Shown here piece by piece: positions 25,239-30,749 of a stretch of DNA of 30,749 bases. The DNA comes from a virus, in IMG/VR virus record IMGVR_UViG_3300011115_000524, positions 1 through 30,749 of that record; one strand, 5' to 3'. The notes beneath the pieces were generated by a model. That model worked only from the letters and a program-made list of their open reading frames with translations, was not told the DNA's origin and made no database searches. Positions within the stretch are counted from its first letter, which is position 1; every line of letters starts with the position of its first letter. A program made the position numbers and the translations under genes.

Positions 25239-25529
25239 ATGGATTATTTACAGATATTAAACGCACAAGGCAGTATTTTAGCCAACATTGAATCAATGAA
25301 AGTTACACTTGCAGAAATACGGACAAAAAAACCTGAATCAAACTATGTTCAAGGACTAGAAAAACACATTCGACAAATGAGTGAATCTTATTTCACGTTC
25401 AAATTTGTACATCAACAGTTTGAATTAATGCAAAAAATGAACAATAACTACCATCGTGAAAATATGGAGTTGAGATTTGAGATTGAAAAGTTAAAGGAAA
25501 AGAATAATAATTTAATGAATGGTATATGA
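25239..25529 (+). CDS. Coiled-coil hypothetical protein
   Basis: A 96-residue protein, helical throughout with Lys/Glu/Asn heptads (for example MELRFEIEKLKEKNNNL). No family is recognised. It lies between helicase and a zinc-binding small protein, so it may be an accessory replication factor. Its 3' end is similar to the end of the next gene over 27 bases. Confidence 0.6.
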   Translation: MDYLQILNAQGSILANIESMKVTLAEIRTKKPESNYVQGLEKHIRQMSESYFTFKFVHQQFELMQKMNNNYHRENMELRFEIEKLKEKNNNLMNGI

Positions 25530-25744
25530 CTTTGATTGAGTGGATTGAACTAAATTTCAAAGAGCCGTTAAAATCTGAAAAATTAAAGGAAGTTGAACAA
25601 ATATTGAAAGGCTTAAAAATTCAAAATTGCAAACACGAAAAGTTTTATTTTGATATTGATAAAATGGATGATATTTGCCAAATCTGTAAAAAAACAAAAT
25701 TATACATTAAAAGCAGAAATAATAATTTAATTAACAGGATATGA
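25526..25744 (+). CDS. Small Cys/His zinc-binding protein
   Basis: A 72-residue protein with a Cys35-x-His37 pair and a Cys51-x-x-Cys54 pair (CKH then CQIC), a likely zinc site. No family is recognised. It overlaps both neighbours by four bases (ATGA), so it is co-translated between the coiled-coil protein and NinG. Confidence 0.6.
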   Translation: MTLIEWIELNFKEPLKSEKLKEVEQILKGLKIQNCKHEKFYFDIDKMDDICQICKKTKLYIKSRNNNLINRI

Positions 25745-26277
25745 GCAAAAAATGTAAGGAATGCCGTCAACCATTTGAGCCAAGATTTTCAACTTTAGAG
25801 CGTTATTGTTGGAAACACGAATGCAAATTTATTGAAGCAATGCAGAAAGTAGAACAAAAGAAAAAAAGTGAGTCAAAGGAATGGAGCGAAAGGAAATATA
25901 AGTTAAAAAAAGAACTTTTAACAGTTCAGGACTATCTAAAATTGGCTCAACAAGTTTTTAATCAATACATCCGTAAAAGAGATGAGGGTAAAAATTGTAT
26001 ATCGTGCCAAAAACCTTGTAAAAAAGAAAATGCTGGACATTATTTTAATGCGAACAATCATTGGAATGTGAGATTTGACGAGTTAAACGTACATCTTCAA
26101 TGTGAGGCGTGTAATACTTATTTGAGTGGAAATCTAATTGAATACGGAATAAACCTTGAAAAATTAATCGGAGCAGATGAATTCACAATTTTGCGTGAAA
26201 AAGCCTATGAAACAAGGAAATTTACAAGGGATGAGCTAAAAGAAATAATTATTATTTATAAAAATAAATTAAAATAG
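25741..26277 (+). CDS. ninG: NinG/Rap-like recombination protein
   Basis: At 178 residues. The N-terminal zinc-like Cys pairs (Cys5/Cys8, Cys23/Cys28), a helical Lys-rich linker, and the C-terminal region with CISC (86-89), AGHY (98-101) and RFDELNVHLQCEACN (111-125) and SGN match the NinG (Rap) family. Lambda Rap is a Holliday-junction-type endonuclease that works with phage recombination. Its location between the helicase and the ERF/exonuclease genes fits that role. Confidence 0.88.
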   Translation: MSKKCKECRQPFEPRFSTLERYCWKHECKFIEAMQKVEQKKKSESKEWSERKYKLKKELLTVQDYLKLAQQVFNQYIRKRDEGKNCISCQKPCKKENAGHYFNANNHWNVRFDELNVHLQCEACNTYLSGNLIEYGINLEKLIGADEFTILREKAYETRKFTRDELKEIIIIYKNKLK

Positions 26278-26288
26278 TAGTTTATATG

Positions 26289-26308
26289 AAAATAAAGTTT
26301 ATATTTGT
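26289..26308 (+). promoter_or_regulatory. Second copy of the early promoter element
   Basis: AAAATAAAGTTTATATTTGT contains TATATTTG (26300-26307) and repeats the element at 22070-22091, two bases shorter before the -7 box. The ATG of the ERF gene lies 20 bases further. It would drive the recombination genes. Confidence 0.65.
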
Positions 26309-26327
26309 TCAACAAAACTAAAAAGAT

Positions 26328-26864
26328 ATGAAAAAAGAAACATTTGAGGACGCAATTCCTAAGCCAAACAACATTTATTTCAAGCTCCATTTAGCAAAGC
26401 AAGAAATCGGAAAAGTTACCAAAGGGAGTAACAATCCATTCTTTAAATCAAAATACGCTGATTTAAACGCTATTTTAGAAGCAACCGAACCAATCCTATT
26501 AAAATATAGTTTACTGTTGCTACAGCCTATCCTAGACGGCAAGGTTTGCACACAGATAATTGATATTGAAAACGGGGACATGGTTACAAGTGAGTTAATT
26601 TTGCCAGTTATAACAGATCCACAAAAACAAATTGCTGGAATAACCTATTTTAGACGAGCAAGTTTACAATCACTTTTGAGCTTACAAGCAATTGATGACG
26701 ATGGAAACGAGGTTACAAAGACTGTTTCAACACAAAAACCGACAATTACTATTGACCGATTTGAAAATGCGCTTACAGCAATTCAGGATGGAAAAGCCAA
26801 AAAAGAGGATTTATTTAAATTTGAGTTAACCGACCTTCAAAAGGCAGCATTACAATTGTTATGA
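26328..26864 (+). CDS. erf: ERF-family single-strand annealing protein
   Basis: At 178 residues. The phrase NNPFFKSKYADLNAIL (35-50) and the closing TYFRRASLQSLLSLQ with DDDGNE (about 106-127) are the marks of ERF-type recombinases. These anneal complementary single strands during phage recombination and genome circularisation. The next gene is the exonuclease, which starts four bases before this stop, an arrangement like lambda Bet/Exo. Confidence 0.88.
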   Translation: MKKETFEDAIPKPNNIYFKLHLAKQEIGKVTKGSNNPFFKSKYADLNAILEATEPILLKYSLLLLQPILDGKVCTQIIDIENGDMVTSELILPVITDPQKQIAGITYFRRASLQSLLSLQAIDDDGNEVTKTVSTQKPTITIDRFENALTAIQDGKAKKEDLFKFELTDLQKAALQLL

Positions 26865-27547
26865 GCGAGTTATTATTTAGATGCAGTTCACTTGGAAAGC
26901 TGATGACTGACCCAAGAACAAAAAGCGAAACATTGTCAGAAACGGCAAAAAGTTACATCCAGGACCTATTCAAAGAGCGTGAATTAGGTATTTACAAGGA
27001 GTTTTCAAGCCGTTATACTGATAAAGGGTTGGAGATGGAAGACGAGGCAATTCAATTTGCGTCTGAGGTCTTAAATTGGGATTTTGTAGTAAAAAACGAA
27101 GTGAGATTTAACAACGAATGGTTAACCGGTGAGCCTGACATTAATACGGATAATCTTTTGGCTGATATAAAATGTTCATGGAGTGGTAGTACGTTCCCTT
27201 TATTTGACGAAACGTTAAAAAACAAGGACTATTACTACCAATTGCAAGGGTACATGATGTTGACGGGACACGAGATAAGCGAGTTAGTGTATTGTTTGAT
27301 GAATACTCCCCACCAAATTGTTGAAGACGAGGTCAGGAGACAGCATTGGAAGTTGAATTTAATTGAAGAGGACTTAGATGTTAGACAAGCGGTACAAGAG
27401 ATGCATAATTTCGACCAAATACCGAATAATTTAAGAATTAAACGTTTTATTGTGCAAAAAGACGAAGCAGCACAAGAGAAAATTAAAGAGCGTGTAGAGA
27501 TTGCCCGTGAATATTATAATCAATTATTAACACAAATAAATAAGTAA
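26861..27547 (+). CDS. YqaJ-like PD-(D/E)XK recombination exonuclease
   Basis: At 228 residues. The active-site pattern is Glu58/Glu60 (LEMED), Glu91-Pro-Asp93 (GEPDI) and Asp102-Ile-Lys104 (ADIKCS), with YYYQLQGYMMLTG (about 124-136) giving the QxxxY helix. This is the fold of lambda-type exonuclease. It would resect double-strand ends to give single strands for the ERF protein. Overlap with the ERF gene (ATGA) supports co-expression. Confidence 0.85.
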   Translation: MSELLFRCSSLGKLMTDPRTKSETLSETAKSYIQDLFKERELGIYKEFSSRYTDKGLEMEDEAIQFASEVLNWDFVVKNEVRFNNEWLTGEPDINTDNLLADIKCSWSGSTFPLFDETLKNKDYYYQLQGYMMLTGHEISELVYCLMNTPHQIVEDEVRRQHWKLNLIEEDLDVRQAVQEMHNFDQIPNNLRIKRFIVQKDEAAQEKIKERVEIAREYYNQLLTQINK

Positions 27548-27549
27548 AA

Positions 27550-27957
27550 ATGAGTGAAATTACAAAAATCAAAGGAACAGTTTACAAGGTAGGTCAAGAA
27601 GAGATTAAGAGCGAAAAGTTCAAAAAACGTGAGGTTATTTTGGAAGTAATCGAGGGAACTTATAAGCAATATTTAACAGTTCAGTTTGCTAATGCTAAAT
27701 GCGACCTTTTAAACAACGTTAGACAAGGCGACATGATAAGCGTTTCAATCAATTTAAAAGGTCGTTTATGGACTGGGAATGATGGAATTGAAAAATGCTT
27801 TAATACAATTGAGGGGTGGCAAATTGAAGCTGACGGTTTAGGAAGCACAACAACGAATATTCCGATTCAGAAAAAACAAATGGGTAATATTGAGTCATCT
27901 TTTCAGGAGGAAGCAATCCGAATGATGGCTGAAGATGATGATGATTTACCATTTTGA
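27550..27957 (+). CDS. DUF3127-like single-strand DNA-binding protein
   Basis: At 135 residues. The OB-fold-like beta core (EITKIKGTVYKVGQEEIKSE and on) fits DUF3127 proteins of Bacteroidota and their phages. The C-terminus ends EDDDDLPF, the acidic tail with a terminal Phe that in SSB proteins recruits partners. Placed right after the ERF and exonuclease genes, it completes a resection, annealing and strand-protection set. Confidence 0.82.
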   Translation: MSEITKIKGTVYKVGQEEIKSEKFKKREVILEVIEGTYKQYLTVQFANAKCDLLNNVRQGDMISVSINLKGRLWTGNDGIEKCFNTIEGWQIEADGLGSTTTNIPIQKKQMGNIESSFQEEAIRMMAEDDDDLPF

Positions 27958-27964
27958 TAACAAT

Positions 27965-27985
27965 GGGAGTGTAAAAGCTCCCTTT
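27965..27985 (+). terminator. Weak hairpin after the SSB-like gene
   Basis: GGGAG (27965-27969) pairs with CTCCC (27978-27982), one further U-G pair possible, then TTT. It may end or reduce transcription before the HTH gene. Confidence 0.5.
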
Positions 27986-27999
27986 AAAAACACGAAAAA

Positions 28000-28218
28000 A
28001 TGACACTAAAAGAACTATCAAACATCAATCAAATAACACGTAAGTTAATAACTGATTACATAACTAAAAACAATATTTCAGAAAACAAATTTGCAAAGGA
28101 TGCTGGAATAAGCCAAAATCAACTGTGGATCTATCTTCATTCAGGAAATGAGAAAAAAGGAATACATACAACAACATTGGAGAAAATAGGTAAATTTTTA
28201 AACACAAAAAACAAGTAA
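28000..28218 (+). CDS. XRE-type helix-turn-helix protein
   Basis: A 72-residue protein with the lambda-repressor-like fold: ENKFAKDAGISQNQLWIYLH is the recognition helix region (around residues 29-48), followed by the usual closing helix (TTLEKIGKFLN). Likely a DNA-binding regulator of early genes. No paired antirepressor or C-terminal domain is seen, so whether it is a lysogeny repressor is unclear. Confidence 0.78.
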   Translation: MTLKELSNINQITRKLITDYITKNNISENKFAKDAGISQNQLWIYLHSGNEKKGIHTTTLEKIGKFLNTKNK

Positions 28219-28219
28219 C

Positions 28220-28303
28220 ATGAAAGAAAACATCGCAATAATCAGATTTTTATTAGCACTGGTAACAATTGGATTCAGCATTTATTTATTCACAAAGCAT
28301 TAA
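28220..28303 (+). CDS. Tiny single-pass membrane peptide
   Basis: A 27-residue frame starting one base after the HTH stop, reading MKENIAIIRFLLALVTIGFS and then IYLFTKH, a clear single membrane helix. It ends just before the large hairpin at 28306. No family is known. Confidence 0.55.
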   Translation: MKENIAIIRFLLALVTIGFSIYLFTKH

Positions 28304-28305
28304 TT

Positions 28306-28438
28306 TATAACTGTTTTGGGCTTGGCGAAGGGCAAAATAAAGAGTACAAAAGCTCAACCAAGCACAATGCCAATAGAAAGTACAAAAGCCCAATGTTAGC
28401 ACTAATGTTTGCCTTTTGCCAAACCCGTGTTATCGGCT
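28306..28438 (+). repeat. Large imperfect inverted repeat resembling an attC site
   Basis: About 133 bases bounded by TATAAC (28306-28311) and GTTATCGGCT (28429-28438). The inner arms at 28318-28336 and 28408-28426 pair over 19 positions with 16 Watson-Crick pairs, two G-U and one mismatch. The loop region holds two copies of AGTACAAAAGCYCAA. Size, the TAAC...GTTA ends and long folded arms are like integron attC sites; the core is not the strict consensus. Confidence 0.55.
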
Positions 28439-29486
28439 GTTTTTTTCGGTCGGTTCGTCAAATGTCAAATTATTAATAACTTAAAATAAAGTAAAAAATG
28501 AAAAAATATCCAAGTATCGAACAATTTAGAAATGTGATTAGAAACGTAAAAGCTATTCACGACTATCAAGGTAAAGATGAAGAAGGGAAAGCAATTTACC
28601 AACACAAAGAAAACTACCCAACACTTAAATTTAAAGGCACAATTAAACTACACGGAACTAATGCAAGTATTGTAAAGTATGCTGACAGATTAGAGTTTCA
28701 GTCAAGAGAAAGAGTATTATCATTAGTTGATGATAATGCTGGGTTTATGGCAACAATGATAAATAAAGATTTAGAATTTTTATTTAGTCAATTTTCAGCA
28801 AATGATTATACTGCAATTTATGGCGAATGGTGTGGTGGCAATATTCAAAAAGGTGTAGCAATAAATGGGATTGAAAAAATGTTTGTCATTTTTGGAATTA
28901 TGGTTGATGATGTTTGGATTGAATTACCAAAAGAATTACATAAAAACGAAATTGGAATTTATAACATTTTACAATTCCCAACTTACGAAATTGATATTGA
29001 TTTTAACGCACCCGAAATAGTGCAAAATAAATTAATTGAAATGACTATTGCAGTTGAAGAATGTTGCCCTGTTGGTAAATTCTTTAACAAAGAAGGTGTA
29101 GGCGAAGGGATAGTTTTTACTTGTGTAACAAATCAAGATTTAAAATTCAAATCAAAAGGCGAAAAACATTCAGCTTCAAAAGTCAAAGTGTTAAATACTA
29201 TTGATGTAGAATTGATGGAAAGTATTAATGAATTTGTAGAATCAGTTGTTTCAGAAAATAGGTTGAAACAAGGTATTTCATTCTTCAACGAAAACAATAT
29301 TTCAGTTGATTCAAAAAATACTGGCGAATTTTTAAGGTGGATTGTTACTGACGTTCTTAAAGAGGAAAAAGATACATTAGAAGCAAGTGGATTAGATGAA
29401 AAGAAAGTCAAAAATGCAATAGTTACAAAGGCTCGAATTTGGTTCTTGAATCAATGGTAGGGTGTCGCTCTAAAATAGCCGATAAC
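28429..29486. mobile_element. Candidate gene cassette holding the RNA ligase gene
   Basis: GTTATCGGCT (28429-28438) and its exact inverse AGCCGATAAC (29477-29486) flank the RNA ligase gene, and the match extends with one mismatch into the adjoining T/A runs (14 of 15). Together with the attC-like arms on the left, this suggests a mobile cassette. No integrase of any kind is in the window and the right-hand repeat lacks its partner half, so this is a candidate only. Confidence 0.4.
28498..29460 (+). CDS. Rnl2-family RNA ligase
   Basis: At 320 residues. Nucleotidyltransferase motif I is K50-L-H-G-T-N, whose Lys takes the AMP; motif III is YGEW (108-111), motif IV is EGIVF (203-207) and motif V is KFKSK (216-220). 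These and their order match T4 Rnl2-like ligases that seal 3'-OH/5'-PO4 nicks in RNA duplexes. Such enzymes can repair tRNA cut by host defence nucleases. It lies between attC-like repeats and is separate from the core phage operons. Confidence 0.88.
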   Translation: MKKYPSIEQFRNVIRNVKAIHDYQGKDEEGKAIYQHKENYPTLKFKGTIKLHGTNASIVKYADRLEFQSRERVLSLVDDNAGFMATMINKDLEFLFSQFSANDYTAIYGEWCGGNIQKGVAINGIEKMFVIFGIMVDDVWIELPKELHKNEIGIYNILQFPTYEIDIDFNAPEIVQNKLIEMTIAVEECCPVGKFFNKEGVGEGIVFTCVTNQDLKFKSKGEKHSASKVKVLNTIDVELMESINEFVESVVSENRLKQGISFFNENNISVDSKNTGEFLRWIVTDVLKEEKDTLEASGLDEKKVKNAIVTKARIWFLNQW

Positions 29487-29536
29487 GGTAGGCAACCTGG
29501 AGTAGTTGCGATTTATTAATAAAAAACTTAAATAGA
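29461..29536 (+). other. Region after the ligase gene
   Basis: Holds the right-hand inverted repeat AGCCGATAAC (29477-29486) and a small hairpin, GCAAC/GTTGC, near 29492-29509. No gene is seen. Confidence 0.5.
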
Positions 29537-29779
29537 ATGATTAACGAATTACTAATGAAATACAAAGACCAAATACCAAAAACATTTGGAAAAAACCATA
29601 GCGAAAGATGTTATCCTGTTAGTGCTGTAATATCTATGTTAGAAGAACAAGCCAAGCAATTGCGCCAAGATGCTGTTATCAAATCGGCTTGCGTTAATTG
29701 TGGTAAGCCAAAAGAAGAACACAGTAAAGCTTCAGAATTGTGTCCAACAAGGTTTGCGCACTTTAAGCAAGCTGTTTGA
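29537..29779 (+). CDS. Small Cys-rich zinc-binding hypothetical protein
   Basis: An 80-residue protein with a likely zinc site: Cys52-x-x-Cys55 (CVNC), His62 and Cys69. The N-terminus is helical. No family is known. The stop codon lies within the start of the large hairpin at 29776-29829, like the right-hand repeats of cassettes. Confidence 0.6.
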   Translation: MINELLMKYKDQIPKTFGKNHSERCYPVSAVISMLEEQAKQLRQDAVIKSACVNCGKPKEEHSKASELCPTRFAHFKQAV

Positions 29780-29829
29780 TAACTATCGTACAGGCGCTCG
29801 TTTTAATGGCGCTTGTACTTTGTTATCAA
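29776..29829 (+). terminator. Large hairpin with TAAC/GTTA ends (terminator or attC-like)
   Basis: TTGATAAC (29776-29783) pairs with GTTATCAA (29822-29829). Inside, GTACAGGCGC (29788-29797) pairs with GCGCTTGTAC (29809-29818) with one G-U, separated by small internal loops. It overlaps the stop codon of the 29537 gene. It could be a terminator or a second attC-like site; there is no strong T tract after it. Confidence 0.55.
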
Positions 29830-29849
29830 TTTATTTAACAATAGAAAAT

Positions 29850-30050
29850 ATGAAAAATAGTGCAGAAATTATTGAACAAGCTAAAAATGCATTAGCTGAA
29901 ATCGAATATAAAAAAAGAACTTGGAAAAGTGATTTAATGAGAGAAAGGGATATTTGGCAAAGTATAGCAGAAGAAATAAATTCATGTAAAGGTAAAAAAC
30001 AAAAATTTTGGGGTTTAGTAATGGATTTATATCATGAGAAATACAGATAA
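29850..30050 (+). CDS. Small helical hypothetical protein
   Basis: A 66-residue, Lys/Glu-rich helical protein (MKNSAEIIEQAKNALAEIEY...). The ATG at 29850 is chosen because an upstream start at 29670 would run across the hairpin and overlap the 29537 gene. No family is recognised. Confidence 0.6.
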   Translation: MKNSAEIIEQAKNALAEIEYKKRTWKSDLMRERDIWQSIAEEINSCKGKKQKFWGLVMDLYHEKYR

Positions 30051-30082
30051 TCAATTTATTTACTATCTTTCGCAAAAAACGA

Positions 30083-30349
30083 GTGAATCAATGCGCTAAA
30101 TATAGAAACGGAATACCAACAGAAGAATGGATTGCAACAATCGTAATTGAGACCCAAAAAGACGAAACCGTAATAGGATACTCGATTGAGTTTAGTTACG
30201 ATTTAATTCCAGCTGTATGCGTTTACACTGATGTTGATTTACATAGATTAATAATAGCATTTAGGCGCAATGGAATAGGAATACTAAAGACATTGACTAT
30301 CGGACACCTCCATTACATCTATTTTTTACGAAATTCAACAGAAAATTAA
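30083..30349 (+). CDS. Hypothetical protein (GTG start)
   Basis: An 88-residue alpha/beta protein; no ATG is available between the upstream in-frame stop (30035) and 30083, so GTG at 30083 is likely, with no clear leader. The sequence (WIATIVIETQKDETVIGYSI...) is mixed beta/alpha with no known family. Confidence 0.55.
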   Translation: MNQCAKYRNGIPTEEWIATIVIETQKDETVIGYSIEFSYDLIPAVCVYTDVDLHRLIIAFRRNGIGILKTLTIGHLHYIYFLRNSTEN

Positions 30350-30357
30350 TACATTTG
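30350..30357 (+). promoter_or_regulatory. Promoter -7 box, predicted leaderless start
   Basis: TACATTTG matches TAnnTTTG and ends four bases before the ATG at 30362, another near-leaderless arrangement. Confidence 0.5.
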
Positions 30358-30361
30358 TACT

Positions 30362-30595
30362 ATGAAACAAACAAAAAAACAGATTGCGCGTAAAATTCTA
30401 GGACTTATATTAATTCCGTTTTTTACAGCAATATTTGTATTTGACAGATTTTTACTCGTCTTTTTGATATGGTTAGAACAGCCAAAAGTAAAGAGCTGGT
30501 TTACGGGGCAAAAAGAAATGACATCCTCATTCGTTCGAGTGATATCATTTGTGTTGATTTATTCCGTTTATTCACTTATAAAATGGTTATTGTGA
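30362..30595 (+). CDS. Small two-segment membrane protein
   Basis: A 77-residue protein with a basic start (MKQTKKQIARK), a hydrophobic segment near 12-37 and a second near 57-77 (SFVRVISFVLIYSVYSLIKW). No family is known. It may be an early membrane protein such as a superinfection or host-takeover factor. Confidence 0.6.
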   Translation: MKQTKKQIARKILGLILIPFFTAIFVFDRFLLVFLIWLEQPKVKSWFTGQKEMTSSFVRVISFVLIYSVYSLIKWLL

Positions 30596-30749
30596 GAGAT
30601 TACTACGAAATAAGTGGGAGCGCAGAACGGAAAATGCCTGAGGAATATGACAACTGTATTCTAGGATATGACCTTTCAAGTGATTTACCAATCTATTCAG
30701 TAAAAAAGATTGTTAAGTTGATCCAAAGAGAGGGAATTGATTACTTTGA
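30583..30749 (+). CDS. Hypothetical protein, cut by the window edge
   Basis: A frame from ATG at 30583, 13 bases inside the previous gene, open to the right edge (55 codons). It reads MVIVRDYYEISGSAERKMPE and ends KIVKLIQREGIDYF at the boundary. No family recognised; it is incomplete. Confidence 0.5.
   Translation, partial: MVIVRDYYEISGSAERKMPEEYDNCILGYDLSSDLPIYSVKKIVKLIQREGIDYF

Noticed and set aside
28000-28218. Lysogeny repressor
   Set aside because: A helix-turn-helix is clear but there is no integrase, divergent promoter or Cro-like partner to support a lysogeny switch.
28306-28438. Classical integron attC with strict core sites
   Set aside because: The bounding sites are TATAAC and GTTATCG, not RYYYAAC/GTTRRRY, and no integron integrase is present; kept only as attC-like.
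30034-30099. A 21-codon frame starting ATG at 30034
   Set aside because: Overlaps the end of the 29850 gene and the GTG-started gene; too short and without supporting leader or family.

Overview
The window looks like most of the genome of a tailed siphovirus, or a prophage, of a Bacteroidota host, most likely a flavobacterium. Evidence for the host group is the low GC content, the lack of Shine-Dalgarno sites with A-rich leaders in their place, and repeated matches to the Bacteroidota -7 promoter box TAnnTTTG ahead of gene blocks. All credible genes lie on the + strand. I see no integrase, tRNA, rRNA or CRISPR array. The first and last genes are cut by the window edges.

Positions 1-1.3 kb hold a ParB-like protein and a Dam-type adenine methylase. 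From 1.3 to 9.3 kb comes the packaging and head module: small and large terminase, portal, HK97-type prohead protease, major capsid protein, connector and neck proteins, and the tail tube. From 9.4 to 20.9 kb comes the tail: an overlapping gene pair in the tail-chaperone position, a 988-residue tape measure, large distal tail or baseplate proteins, a fibre, a DUF1566 (C-type-lectin-like) protein and a cysteine-rich tail protein. A lysis cassette follows at 20.9-22.0 kb, with tiny membrane proteins and a YkuD-like putative endolysin, and it ends at a strong terminator.

A second block starts from a new promoter near 22.09 kb. It carries small early genes, a DnaA-domain-IV-like protein, a replisome organiser, a DnaB/RecA-type helicase, NinG, and a recombination set made of an ERF annealing protein, a PD-(D/E)XK exonuclease and a DUF3127 single-strand-binding protein. 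Between 28.2 and 29.85 kb, an Rnl2-type RNA ligase gene sits between inverted repeats and large imperfect hairpins resembling integron attC sites. Small hypothetical and membrane genes fill the rest.

The most unusual signal is at 23443-23546, just ahead of the replisome-organiser gene. Two small hairpins carry the same six-base loop GGACAG. Between them a 14-bp hairpin carries the exact complement CTGTCC in its loop. The third hairpin overlaps the start codon. This has the layout of a kissing-loop RNA switch controlling replication-protein synthesis. Other points of note are the attC-like ligase cassette, a 9-bp minisatellite inside the methylase, predicted leaderless promoters, an identical 19-base leader on the capsid and tail-tube genes, and a 134-bp gene overlap in the tail-chaperone position.
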